A stretch of DNA of 64,000 bases from Acidovorax delafieldii (lineage in GTDB: Bacteria > Pseudomonadota > Gammaproteobacteria > Burkholderiales > Burkholderiaceae_C), in assembly GCF_007993815.1 (NCBI RefSeq), contig NZ_VJWE01000013.1:62001-126000 (forward strand), read 5' to 3'. The notes under the pieces were generated by a model that saw only the letters and a program-made list of their open reading frames with translations, did no database searches and was not told the DNA's origin. Both the position numbers and the translations under genes were made by a program. This document shows, one piece after another, positions 36,959 through 46,038 of this stretch; within the stretch, counting starts at the first letter, position 1; each line of letters opens with the position of its first letter.

Positions 36959-38122
36959 TCACTGATCCCGCGCAGCCTTGGCGGTGTCGGCAAAGTCGCT
37001 GAACACGCCGTCCACACCCAGGTTGAAGAACAGCTTGTACTCGGCCTTGGGATCACCCTTGAAGTCCGAGGCCAGGCGCTTGGCTTCGTTGCGGAAGGTG
37101 TAAGCGTGCACGAACAGGCCTTCGGCGTGGGCGTTCTTCACCACGTCGGTGGGCGCCATCATCACGCGGTCGCGCTCGTCGATCTTGCCGTCGCCATTCA
37201 GGTCGTCGGCCTTGCTATCCTTGTTGGCATCCACTTGCTTAGAGGGGATCAGGTACGGCTTCCAGGGGCCAATGCCGTCGGCATAGGTCTTGACTTCCTT
37301 GAGGCCTGCGGGGGTCAGCAGGCTGGCGAAGGTGCGCGAGTCACCGGCCACAGCAAAGTCATAGGGCTTGTCGTACGGGGCCACCAGCGACATGGTGCCA
37401 TCGGGGTTCACATCGTCCGCGTCCACCAGCTGCACCAGGCGCACCTGGGTCTTGGTGCGCAGGTACTTGAGGTTGGAAACCTCGAACGACTGGATGATGA
37501 CGGGCGAGCTCTTGGAGGTGTAGCCGTACTTGGCCAGGATGGCCAGCAGGCGGTCTTCCAGCGGCAAGCCTTGCTTGACGTGGTAGGTGGGGTGCTTAGT
37601 CTCGGGGTACACGCCCACGGTGCGGCCAGCCTTGGCGCCTTCGGTCTTAGCCAGGTCCAGCACTTCTTCAAAGGTGGGGATCTGGAACTTGCCGTTGTAC
37701 GACTGGTCGCGGTCCGACAGGGGCTGGATGGCGCGCAGGGTCTTGAGTTCGGCCAGGGTGAAGTCGGTGACAAACCAGCCTTCCTCCTCTACGCCATCGA
37801 CCACTTTCTTGGTCTTGCGGCCCGCAAACTCGGCGCGGGTGGAGACATCCGTGGTGCCCGTGATGTTGGGCTCATGGCGGGCAACCAGCACACCGTCCTT
37901 GGTGGCGACCAGGTCGGGCTCGATGAAGTCGGCGCCCATGTCGATGGCCAGCTTGTAGCCCTCTAGCGTGTGGTCGGGCCGGTAGCCCGCCGTGCCCCGG
38001 TGGCCGATCACCAGGGGCTTGTCGCCGTTCAGGGTGGGGTACGGATAGTTGTCGCTGCCGCCGCAGGCTGCCAGCGTGGCCACCATGGCCAGCGCTCCCC
38101 ATTTCACACCAGTGATGTGCAT
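36959..38122 (-). CDS. glpQ: Glycerophosphodiester phosphodiesterase, lipoprotein with EF-hand-like insert
   Basis: The 387-residue enzyme hydrolyses glycerophosphodiesters to glycerol-3-phosphate and an alcohol outside the cytoplasm. The GDPD barrel shows [19 protein letters not shown] (catalytic His41 and Arg42), [20 protein letters not shown] and [10 protein letters not shown] lipobox LAAC at 17-20 makes it a lipoprotein. Residues 307-318 ([12 protein letters not shown]) fit a calcium EF-hand loop inside the barrel region. The ATG at 38122 has a GAGGAG Shine-Dalgarno sequence. It diverges from gdhA across a 276-base AT-rich gap. Confidence 0.9.
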   Translation of the reverse strand: MHITGVKWGALAMVATLAACGGSDNYPYPTLNGDKPLVIGHRGTAGYRPDHTLEGYKLAIDMGADFIEPDLVATKDGVLVARHEPNITGTTDVSTRAEFAGRKTKKVVDGVEEEGWFVTDFTLAELKTLRAIQPLSDRDQSYNGKFQIPTFEEVLDLAKTEGAKAGRTVGVYPETKHPTYHVKQGLPLEDRLLAILAKYGYTSKSSPVIIQSFEVSNLKYLRTKTQVRLVQLVDADDVNPDGTMSLVAPYDKPYDFAVAGDSRTFASLLTPAGLKEVKTYADGIGPWKPYLIPSKQVDANKDSKADDLNGDGKIDERDRVMMAPTDVVKNAHAEGLFVHAYTFRNEAKRLASDFKGDPKAEYKLFFNLGVDGVFSDFADTAKAARDQ

Positions 38123-38398
38123 GCTCTTCTCCTCGCTATGTTGTTGGTAGAACCGCCGAACTGTGGGGTCGGCATGTGACAAGACCATGACGTCCTTTTT
38201 GCAAACGCATGACGGTCGCACCACACACCAACCGCACCAATATGTGGCGAATATCTCGGCCACATTCCCCACCATTGTGCATAGGCATCGGCATGAACGT
38301 ATAACTTTTGAACATAATTCGATGTTGCAGTGCGCCAAACCGGTGCGTTAGCGATCTTTGACGTTGTTGACCTTTTGATGCTGAAAGCCTTTTGAACC
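38123..38398. promoter_or_regulatory. Divergent promoter region between glpQ and gdhA
   Basis: This 276-base gap is much more AT-rich than the flanks. -10-like boxes TATAAC (38300-38305) and CATAAT (38313-38318) face gdhA, leaving a leader of about 75-90 bases. No clear operator palindrome was recognised. Confidence 0.4.
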
Positions 38399-39742
38399 AT
38401 GAAACACGCGACCGCCGAGAGCTTCCTTTCCCACGTGGCGCTCCGCAACCCCGGCCAGCCGGAATTCCTGCAAGCCGTCACCGAAGTGATGGAAAGCCTC
38501 TGGCCGTTCATTGCGCAGCACCCGCGCTACGCCGAGCATGGTCTGCTGGAGCGGCTGGTGGAGCCCGAGCGCGTCGTGATGTTCCGCGTGTCCTGGGTGG
38601 ACGACCATGGCGGCGTGCAGGTCAACCGGGGCTACCGCATCCAGCACAGCATGGCGATTGGCCCGTACAAAGGCGGCCTGCGTTTTCATCCGTCAGTCAA
38701 CCTGTCGGTGCTCAAGTTCCTGGCGTTTGAGCAGACCTTCAAGAACGCACTGACCACGCTGCCCATGGGTGGTGGCAAGGGCGGTTCCGACTTCGACCCC
38801 AAGGGCAAGAGCCCTGGCGAAGTCATGCGCTTTTGCCAGGCGTTCGTGACCGAGCTGTACCGCCATGTGGGCCCCGACACCGATGTGCCCGCCGGCGACA
38901 TCGGCGTGGGCGGCCGCGAGGTGGGCTTCATGGCGGGCATGTACAAAAAGCTGGCCAACAACGCGGCCAGCGTGTTCACCGGCAAGGGCCTGTCGTTCGG
39001 CGGCTCGCTGATCCGCCCTGAAGCCACAGGCTACGGCACGGTGTACTTTGCGCAGGAAATGCTCAAGACCCGAGGCCGTTCGTTCGACGGCCTGCGCGTG
39101 TCGGTGTCCGGCTCGGGCAACGTGGCGCAATACGCCGTGCAAAAGGCGATGGAGCTGGGCGCCAAGGTGGTGACGGTGTCGGACTCCAGCGGCACCGTGG
39201 TGGACGAGGATGGCTTCACTCCCGAAAAGCTCGCCATCCTGATGGATGTGAAGAACCACCTCTACGGCCGCGTGAGCGACTACGCCGCCCGCACGGGTGT
39301 GAAGTTTGAAGCCGGTGTCCGCCCCTGGCATGTGAAGGTGGACGTGGCCCTGCCCTGCGCCACGCAAAACGAGCTGGACGAGAACGACGCGAAAACGCTG
39401 ATCCAGAACGGCGTGCTCTGCGTGGCCGAGGGCGCCAACATGCCCTCGACCATCGAGGCCGCCAAGGCCTTTGAGGCCGCAGGCGTGCTGTACGCCCCCG
39501 GCAAGGCCAGCAACGCAGGCGGCGTGGCCACATCCGGCCTGGAGATGAGCCAGAACGCCGCCCGCCTGTCCTGGCCCCGCGAGGAGGTGGACGCCCGACT
39601 GCTGCAGATCATGCAGGGCATCCACGCAGCCTGCCTGCACTACGGCAAGCGCGCCGATGGCAGCGTGAGCTACATCGACGGCGCCAACATCGCCGGCTTT
39701 GTGAAGGTGGCCGACGCCATGCTGGCGCAGGGCGTGGTGTAA
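38399..39742 (+). CDS. gdhA: NADP-specific glutamate dehydrogenase
   Basis: The 447-residue hexameric enzyme makes glutamate from 2-oxoglutarate and ammonium. Family marks are GYRIQHSMAIGPYKGGLRFH, the catalytic lysine in LPMGGGKGGSDFDPKGKS, PAGDIGVGGREVGFMAGMYK, and the nucleotide-binding VSVSGSGNVAQYAVQKA followed by VSDSSG. The length (447) is typical of the assimilatory bacterial form. The start follows a TTTTGAACC leader with a weak Shine-Dalgarno sequence. Expression in related bacteria responds to nitrogen; no specific site was identified here. Confidence 0.95.
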   Translation: MKHATAESFLSHVALRNPGQPEFLQAVTEVMESLWPFIAQHPRYAEHGLLERLVEPERVVMFRVSWVDDHGGVQVNRGYRIQHSMAIGPYKGGLRFHPSVNLSVLKFLAFEQTFKNALTTLPMGGGKGGSDFDPKGKSPGEVMRFCQAFVTELYRHVGPDTDVPAGDIGVGGREVGFMAGMYKKLANNAASVFTGKGLSFGGSLIRPEATGYGTVYFAQEMLKTRGRSFDGLRVSVSGSGNVAQYAVQKAMELGAKVVTVSDSSGTVVDEDGFTPEKLAILMDVKNHLYGRVSDYAARTGVKFEAGVRPWHVKVDVALPCATQNELDENDAKTLIQNGVLCVAEGANMPSTIEAAKAFEAAGVLYAPGKASNAGGVATSGLEMSQNAARLSWPREEVDARLLQIMQGIHAACLHYGKRADGSVSYIDGANIAGFVKVADAMLAQGVV

Positions 39743-39894
39743 GGGGAAGGGCCGGGCCTTGGAACGTGTTTGCGTTCCAAGATCCTGTTCACGCAGCAAA
39801 TCACTGGGGCTTCGTCCCCTTTGTTTTTGGCGCGCAGCGCAGTGCAGGCTATGCTGCACTTGAAAACCAATACGCACACTTTCGGGAGTCCGCC

Positions 39895-41028
39895 GTGGAA
39901 ATCTTCAGCTTCTTGAACGTCATGGTCGAAAAGGGAGGCTCGGACCTCTTTTTCAGTGTCGGTGCGCCGGTCAATCTCAAGATCGAAGGGGTCACACACC
40001 CGTTGAAGATGCCCGCCTTGTTGCCCGGCCAGGTCAAGCAGCTGGCCTACGCGGTGATGAACGAAAAGCAGATCGGCGAGTTCGAGGCCAAGCAGGAGAT
40101 GAACCTGTCGATCTCGGCCGAGAACCTGGGGCGCTTTCGGGTCAACGTGTTCGTGCAGCGCGGCGAAACCGGCATGGTGGTGCGCTACATCAAGAACAAG
40201 ATCCCGCCGCTGGCCGCGCTGGGCCTGCCCCCGGTGCTGGAAAAGCTGGTGCTGCGCAAGCGCGGCCTGGTGCTGGTGACCGGGGCCACGGGCTCGGGCA
40301 AATCGACCACGCTGGCGTCGATGATCAACTACCGCAACGAGAACGTCACGGGCCACATCCTCACCATCGAAGACCCGCTGGAGTTTTTGCACGCGCACAA
40401 GCGCTCGGTGGTGGACCAGCGCGAGGTGGGCATCGACACGCAGTCGTACGAAGAAGCCCTGAAGAACGCGCTGCGCGAGGCGCCGGACGTGATCATGATC
40501 GGCGAGATCCGCGACCGCAACACCATGAAGCAGGCCATCGCCTATGCCGAGACCGGCCACCTGTGCCTGTCCACCCTGCACGCCAACAACGCCAACCAGG
40601 CCATGGAGCGGGTCATTAATTTCTTCCCCGAAGACGCCCACCACCAGCTACTGATGGACCTGAGCCTGAACCTGGCCGGCGTGATCTCTCAGCGCCTGAT
40701 CCCCGGCCTGCACGAAAAGCTGGTGCCTGCGGTGGAGGTGATGCTCAACTCACCCTACATCGCCGACCTGATCGCCAAGGGCGAGTTCTCGGGCATCAAG
40801 GAGGCCATGGGCCACAGCACCGAGATCGGCATGTGCACTTTTGACCAGGCGCTGTACCAGCTCTACACCGACGGCCGCATCTCGCTGGACGAGGCGCTGC
40901 ACAACGCCGACTCGCGCACCGACCTGGCGCTGCGCGTGCGCCTGGCGGCGGGCGTGACCACGCAGGATGCGGGGGACCTTTCCATCGACACCTCCTCGCC
41001 CATGCAGTCGGCCTCGCGGCTGTCGTGA
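39895..41028 (+). CDS. pilU: Type IV pilus retraction ATPase, PilU-like
   Basis: The 377-residue protein is a PilT/PilU ATPase. It opens with FSFLNVMVEKGGSDLFFSVG, where MVEKGGSDLF is typical of PilU. Walker A (GATGSGKSTT) begins at about residue 130. The Asp box shows LTIEDPLEFLH, Walker B is DVIMIGEIRD, and the His box includes ETGHLCLSTLHANNANQA. PilU assists PilT in pilus retraction at the inner membrane. The start is a GTG at 39895 with GGGAG upstream. No pilT is adjacent; instead it overlaps a PilB-like ATPase gene by four bases. Confidence 0.85.
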   Translation: MEIFSFLNVMVEKGGSDLFFSVGAPVNLKIEGVTHPLKMPALLPGQVKQLAYAVMNEKQIGEFEAKQEMNLSISAENLGRFRVNVFVQRGETGMVVRYIKNKIPPLAALGLPPVLEKLVLRKRGLVLVTGATGSGKSTTLASMINYRNENVTGHILTIEDPLEFLHAHKRSVVDQREVGIDTQSYEEALKNALREAPDVIMIGEIRDRNTMKQAIAYAETGHLCLSTLHANNANQAMERVINFFPEDAHHQLLMDLSLNLAGVISQRLIPGLHEKLVPAVEVMLNSPYIADLIAKGEFSGIKEAMGHSTEIGMCTFDQALYQLYTDGRISLDEALHNADSRTDLALRVRLAAGVTTQDAGDLSIDTSSPMQSASRLS

Positions 41029-43442
41029 CGGGCAGCGCGCGCATGCAGCATTGGCCGTTTCCGCCGTTCTTTCGCGACGCGCGGCCGGTCGACGCCCTGA
41101 CACCGGCCGACGCCATCGTCTTCACAACGGGCGGGGACACCCGCCACGGTGTGCTGGAGCAGTTTGATCCGCAGGCACAACGCGCGGTGCTGATGCCGCC
41201 AGAGGGCACGGCGGCGGTGGCGCTGCCATTTGCGGCCATCAAGAGCATCCAGCTGATGCCGCCCATTCCGCTGGCGGCCGATGCCGACCTGACGGCGCGT
41301 TACCAGGCTGCCGGGGGGCACGAAGTCAACACCACATCGCGTCCCTTCACCGTGCAGTTCATCGACGGTGAAAACCTGCGCGGTGAGACCAAGGGCTTTG
41401 TCAAAACCCGCCAGGGCCTGTTCTTCTATCTGACCACCGATGCGGTGCACTGCGTGCGGATATTCATCCCCACCACGGCACTGCGCAGCTACCAGGTGGG
41501 AGGCCTGCTGGGCCAGCACCTGATCCAGTCGCAACTGGTCAGCGCCGACACGGTGCAACTGGCCCTGACTGAACAGGAGCGACGGCGGCAAGGCCCCACC
41601 GCCAACGGCGAACCCATCCGCAGCACGGCGCAGCTGGCCGGCCAGATCACCCAGATCGGCAGTTTTGTACCCGTGCGGCTGGGCGACCTCCTCATCAACC
41701 AGGGACTGGTGAGCAACGACCAGATGCGGGATGCCCTCACACTGATGCAGCGGGGCAACAAGCACCTGCTGGGCAACATCCTGGTGGAGATGGGCGCGCT
41801 GAGCCGGGCCCAGCTGACCGAAGTGGTGGCGCAGCAGTTCAGCATTCCGATGGTGGCGCTGGACGGCTTTGTGGTGCAGCCCGAGGTGCTGCGCCTGGTG
41901 CCCAAAGAATACGCGGTAGAGCACCAGGTGCTGCCCCTGCTGGTCAGCGACAAGAGCCTGGTGGTGGCGGTGGAAAGCCCGGTGGATGCCGACTACCTGG
42001 ACGAGCTGCGGTTCTCGGCCCAGAAGCAGGTGGTGCCCGTCATTGCCAACCCGGACGAACTGGCGGCACGCATCACGGTGGAATACTCCAAGGTGGGCAT
42101 GGACCGCACCGATCTGTCGATCGAGGAAGAGCTGCGGCAACTCTCCCAGCGGCTCACGGCCAGCGACACATCGCCGGGCCACCCAGACCTCCAGCGGCAG
42201 GTGTCCGACAACGACAGCCTGGTGGTGCGGCTGGTCAACAAGACCATCCTGGACGCCCAGTCACGGGGCGCGTCGGACATCCACATCGAGGCCTACCCCG
42301 AGGAGCAGCCCACGCTGATCCGGCTGCGCGTGGACGGCGATTTGACCGAATACATGCGCATCCCTTTCGTGCTGCGCGCGGCGCTGCTGTCGCGCATCAA
42401 GATCATGGCCAACCTCGACATCTCCGAGCACCGGCTGCCGCAGGACGGAAAGATCGACTTCTCGCGCTTTGGCCACACCAAGCTGGAGCTGCGCGTGGCC
42501 GTGCTACCCACCACCAATGGGCTCGAAGACATCGTGATGCGGCTCCTGGCATCGTCCAAACCCATCCCGCTGGCCAAGCTGGGCATGGACGTCGCCTTGG
42601 TCGAACAACTGCAGCAGATGGTGCACCGCAGCTACGGCCTGATCCTGGTGTGTGGGCCCACCGGGTCGGGCAAGACCACCACCCTGCACTCGCTGCTGGC
42701 CGAGGTGAACCACCCTGACACCAAGATCTGGACTGCCGAAGACCCCATCGAGATCACGCACCATGGTCTGCGCCAGATCCAGATGCACCCGCGCATCGGG
42801 CTCACGTTTGCGACCGCCATGCGCGCCTTTTTGCGGGCCGACCCGGACGTGATCATGGTGGGCGAAATGCGCGACAGCGAAACCGCCCACATCGCCATCG
42901 AGGCCTCGCTGACCGGCCACATGGTGATGTCCACCCTGCACACCAACAGCGCGCCCGAGAGCGTCATCCGCATGCTGGACATGGGACTGGACCCCTTCAA
43001 CTTTGCCGACGCGCTGGTGGGAGTGCTGAGCCAGCGCCTGGCGCGCCGCCTGTGTCCCGACTGCAAGCAGCCCTACACCCCGGGCGCCGAAGAGCTGCAG
43101 CAGATCGCCACGGACTACGCGGCCGGCACCGGCCTGGCGCCCGAGAGCCTGCTGGCGCCCTGGCGCAGCCGCTTTGTCCCCGCAGGGGCATCGGACTGGG
43201 TGCTTTACCGTGCCCAGGGGTGCAACCATTGCGACCACACGGGTTACAAAGGCCGTGTGGGCATCTACGAACTCATGGCCGCCTCGCCAGGCATCAAGAA
43301 GCTGATCCAGACCCGTGCGCCAGTGGACCAGCTGTTTGAGGCCGCCACCGCGCAGGGCATGCTGCGGCTGCTGCAGTACGGGTTGCTCAAGGTGCTGGAG
43401 GGCGTGACCGACCAGCGCAGCGTGCGCGGAGCCTGCTCCTGA
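41025..43442 (+). CDS. GspE/PilB-family ATPase with MshEN-type cyclic-di-GMP-binding modules
   Basis: The 805-residue protein has an unusual N-terminus (about 1-155) with two similar beta-rich units ending FAAIKSIQL and IPTTALRSYQ. Three MshEN-like stretches follow (LGQHLIQSQLVSADTVQLAL, RLGDLLINQGLVSNDQMRDA, LGNILVEMGALSRAQLTEVV). The ATPase domain has Walker A CGPTGSGKTTT (from about 543), Walker B DVIMVGEMRD and a tetracysteine zinc site (CPDC and CNHC). This fits an assembly ATPase for pili or type II secretion that is steered by cyclic-di-GMP. The GTG start overlaps the pilU stop (GTGA); an ATG six codons in is possible. Confidence 0.85.
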   Translation: MTGSARMQHWPFPPFFRDARPVDALTPADAIVFTTGGDTRHGVLEQFDPQAQRAVLMPPEGTAAVALPFAAIKSIQLMPPIPLAADADLTARYQAAGGHEVNTTSRPFTVQFIDGENLRGETKGFVKTRQGLFFYLTTDAVHCVRIFIPTTALRSYQVGGLLGQHLIQSQLVSADTVQLALTEQERRRQGPTANGEPIRSTAQLAGQITQIGSFVPVRLGDLLINQGLVSNDQMRDALTLMQRGNKHLLGNILVEMGALSRAQLTEVVAQQFSIPMVALDGFVVQPEVLRLVPKEYAVEHQVLPLLVSDKSLVVAVESPVDADYLDELRFSAQKQVVPVIANPDELAARITVEYSKVGMDRTDLSIEEELRQLSQRLTASDTSPGHPDLQRQVSDNDSLVVRLVNKTILDAQSRGASDIHIEAYPEEQPTLIRLRVDGDLTEYMRIPFVLRAALLSRIKIMANLDISEHRLPQDGKIDFSRFGHTKLELRVAVLPTTNGLEDIVMRLLASSKPIPLAKLGMDVALVEQLQQMVHRSYGLILVCGPTGSGKTTTLHSLLAEVNHPDTKIWTAEDPIEITHHGLRQIQMHPRIGLTFATAMRAFLRADPDVIMVGEMRDSETAHIAIEASLTGHMVMSTLHTNSAPESVIRMLDMGLDPFNFADALVGVLSQRLARRLCPDCKQPYTPGAEELQQIATDYAAGTGLAPESLLAPWRSRFVPAGASDWVLYRAQGCNHCDHTGYKGRVGIYELMAASPGIKKLIQTRAPVDQLFEAATAQGMLRLLQYGLLKVLEGVTDQRSVRGACS

Positions 43443-43452
43443 ACGGCCGAGC

Positions 43453-43484
43453 CCATGGACGATCTCGCAGGGGATCGTCCATGG
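43453..43484. terminator. Perfect 12-bp hairpin after the PilB-like gene
   Basis: CCATGGACGATC (43453-43464) and GATCGTCCATGG (43473-43484) form a perfect stem with an eight-base loop, starting ten bases after the stop. There is no U-tract, so it may act as an RNA-end stabiliser or a factor-dependent terminator rather than an intrinsic terminator. Confidence 0.5.
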
Positions 43485-43545
43485 GGCCTTCCAATACCCT
43501 CCGTCTTCACCGAACTTTTGCATCGGGACCAGAATCTGTCGGACG

Positions 43546-44379
43546 ATGAAACGCATCCCTCTCCTTGCATCTCTGGCGCTGGCAGTAGCCGTGAGCGTGG
43601 GTTGCGCCACCCTCGACGCCAAGCAGCGCGAATGGATCTTCCAGCCCAGCGACCGCAGCTGGGGCGGCGCGCCGTCCACCGAAGGCATGCAGGACGTCTG
43701 GATCGAGTTCGCCTCCGACGCCAGCGGCAAGGCCGAGCGCCTGCACGGGCTGTGGCTGCCCCACACCCAGGCCGGCGCGCCGGTACTGCTGTACCTGCAC
43801 GGCGCGCGCTGGAACGTGGCGGGCTCGTCAGGCCGCATCCGGCGCATGCAGGAGCTGGGCTTTTCGGTGCTGGCCATCGACTACCGGGGCTTTGGGCGCA
43901 GCAGCGCAGGCCTGCCTTCCGAGGCCACCGCGGCCGAGGACGCCCGCGCCGCCTGGAACTGGCTGGCCGAGCAGCACCCGGACAAGCCGCGCTACATCTT
44001 CGGCCACTCGCTGGGCGGCGCCATTGCGATCGATCTGGCGCGCCAGGTACCGGATGAAAAGGGCACCATCGTCGAAGGCACCTTCACCAGCATCCCCGAC
44101 GTGGTCAGCACCTTCAAGTGGGGCTGGCTGCCGGTGTCGCCGCTCATCACGCAGCGGTTCGAATCCATCCGCAAGGTGGCCGAGATCGGCTCGCCGCTGC
44201 TGGTGGTGCATGGCAGCGACGACAGCCTGATCCGCCCCACGCTGGGCCGCCAGCTGTACGAGGCAGCGCGGGAGCCCAAGCAGTTTGTGCTGGTAGAGGG
44301 TGGCTCGCACCACAACACCAACTCTGTGGGCCAACGGCAGTACCGCGAGGCCGTGGCCTCGCTGTTTCACCTGAAGTAA
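43546..44379 (+). CDS. Alpha/beta hydrolase, lipoprotein
   Basis: The 277-residue serine hydrolase has a lipobox SVGC at about 17-20 after a short signal peptide. The alpha/beta core shows LLYLHGARWNVAG (oxyanion region), AIDYRGFGRSS, the nucleophile Ser in IFGHSLGGAIA, the acid in VHGSDDSLI and the catalytic His in VEGGSHHN. It is close to the BEM46/FSH-like hydrolases. The substrate is unknown. It stands alone between the PilB-like gene hairpin and a convergent serine hydrolase gene. Confidence 0.82.
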   Translation: MKRIPLLASLALAVAVSVGCATLDAKQREWIFQPSDRSWGGAPSTEGMQDVWIEFASDASGKAERLHGLWLPHTQAGAPVLLYLHGARWNVAGSSGRIRRMQELGFSVLAIDYRGFGRSSAGLPSEATAAEDARAAWNWLAEQHPDKPRYIFGHSLGGAIAIDLARQVPDEKGTIVEGTFTSIPDVVSTFKWGWLPVSPLITQRFESIRKVAEIGSPLLVVHGSDDSLIRPTLGRQLYEAAREPKQFVLVEGGSHHNTNSVGQRQYREAVASLFHLK

Positions 44380-44416
44380 GCGCAGCGGCTCGCCGCGACG
44401 AGTCAGCCGCGCTGTC

Positions 44417-45799
44417 TCAGCGGCGCACCGCCTGCGCCAGTGCCGCCCAGGCCTTGAGAGTGAGCGGGTGGGTAAAGCCTGCCCCCGCCACGGGGTGAGA
44501 CGACAGTTTGATCACCACCATCTCGGCAGCCGGGTTCACATGGATGAACTGGCCGTGGATGCCGGCGGCCTCATAAGCCCCATCAGCGTTGTGCAGCACC
44601 CACCACTGGTTGCGGTAGCTGTAGCCCGGCCGAAAGGCCATGCCACCCACCTTGAACTTCTCTCGGTCGCCGCCCTTGGCGGTGTCTTCGATCACGGCCT
44701 TGTCAAAAATCTTCTGACCGTTGAAGCTGCCGCCCAGGCGCAGCATCTCGCCAAACCGCGCCAGGTCGCGCGCCGTGGCGTTGAGGCCTGCGCCCTGCAG
44801 CGGCGTGCCCACGCTGTCCACCATCACATGGGCATCTTCCTCGGTGCCCAGCTTTTGCCAGATGTTGTCGCTCATCAACTCCGCCCAGTGTTTGCCAGTG
44901 GCGCGCGACACGATCCAGCCCAGCACCTCCGAATGCACGGTGCGGTACACAAACCCGGCGCCGTGTTCGCCTTCCTTCTTGAGCGTCTTGAGGAAGTCGT
45001 ACACATTGGTCGGCCCCTGGTAGCCCGGCGGACGGGGCAGCAGACCGCTGGACCAGCTGTAGCCAAAGATCTCGGTGGTCGGGTCGGTGTAGACCTCGCG
45101 GAAGCGCACGGCGCCCGTCATGTCCATCACATCGCGCACCTTCATGTCGCCCCAGGCCGATTCGGCCAGCTCCGGCACGTACTTGGTCACCAGCGCCTCG
45201 GGGTCGATCTTGCCCTCGTGCGCCAGCTGCGCCGCCATGAGCCCGGTGAACGACTTGGTGACCGAGAACAGCAGATGCGGCGAGTAGGGCTTCATCTGGT
45301 TGTCGTAGCGCTCGTACACCACGCGGCCCTTGTGCATCACCACCAGTGCATCGGTGTAGGTGCGGGTGAACCATTGGTCCACCGTGATGGGCTGGCCCTT
45401 GTCGTCATCGAATGCCACTGCGCCCAATGGTCGCGGGTCGGCCGGCAACGCAGATGGTGCGGCACCGCCCCGGCGGATATTGCGTGTGGGCTGCAGCTCG
45501 CGCAGGTGCTGCACGGCCCAGCGCAGCTGCGGGTATTTGTACGAGTTGCTCAGGTCCACACGCTGCGCCCCTTCGGGTGGGAAGGTGCTCATGTAGCCCA
45601 GCTTGTCCAGCGTCACGGTCTCGGGCGCCGGTAGCGCCGGGGCCTGCGCCTGGGCTGGGGCCGCAAAGGCCACACCCAATGCCGCCGCAGCGCAGGCAGC
45701 CCGCCACAGCGCGGCGGGGAATGCGCCAGAACGCCGGGCCTGCGCAGGATGCAAAGGGTGAGCGGTTTGCGCCGCAGAGGCGCTGTAAGTCTTGTGCAT
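44417..45799 (-). CDS. Serine hydrolase of the class C beta-lactamase / 6-aminohexanoate-dimer hydrolase type
   Basis: The 460-residue exported protein has a long signal region ending AAPAQAQA near residue 57. The catalytic Ser-x-x-Lys is in LFSVTKSFTG, the Tyr-x-Asn element is in YSYRNQWW, and HGQFIHVNP stands in the KTG-like place. This matches NylB-like esterases and amidases more than true beta-lactamases. The natural substrate is unknown. The ATG at 45799 has GGAGAC upstream; the longer frame to 46093 overlaps the divergent transporter gene and is rejected. Confidence 0.82.
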   Translation of the reverse strand: MHKTYSASAAQTAHPLHPAQARRSGAFPAALWRAACAAAALGVAFAAPAQAQAPALPAPETVTLDKLGYMSTFPPEGAQRVDLSNSYKYPQLRWAVQHLRELQPTRNIRRGGAAPSALPADPRPLGAVAFDDDKGQPITVDQWFTRTYTDALVVMHKGRVVYERYDNQMKPYSPHLLFSVTKSFTGLMAAQLAHEGKIDPEALVTKYVPELAESAWGDMKVRDVMDMTGAVRFREVYTDPTTEIFGYSWSSGLLPRPPGYQGPTNVYDFLKTLKKEGEHGAGFVYRTVHSEVLGWIVSRATGKHWAELMSDNIWQKLGTEEDAHVMVDSVGTPLQGAGLNATARDLARFGEMLRLGGSFNGQKIFDKAVIEDTAKGGDREKFKVGGMAFRPGYSYRNQWWVLHNADGAYEAAGIHGQFIHVNPAAEMVVIKLSSHPVAGAGFTHPLTLKAWAALAQAVRR

Positions 45800-46038
45800 G
45801 GCTTGTCTCCTTGTTGTGTTGTGTTGCTTGGTGCAGCATCCGGGCGAAGCGTCCCTCAGAACAGCGTCCAAGGCATGACGGGCTGCCAGCCACCGCCCCA
45901 CCATGGTGCTGCGCCCCGCGCAAGGCAGGATGTCACCCGCGCGACCTTTGTCATACATAAATTTGCGCAAGTTCTCACCGCCTGGGTCCACCGCCCTGCC
46001 TGCAGCGCGCCCACCCCTTCTGGTACGCTCAGACAGAT

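Noticed and set aside
44155..44165. GGTTCGAATCC, identical to a tRNA T-loop
   Set aside because: It lies inside the alpha/beta hydrolase gene (QRFESIR) and has no acceptor, D or anticodon arms around it.
44417..45799. Beta-lactamase resistance gene
   Set aside because: It has the Ser-x-x-Lys fold but resembles NylB-type esterases and amidases, and there is no AmpR-like regulator.
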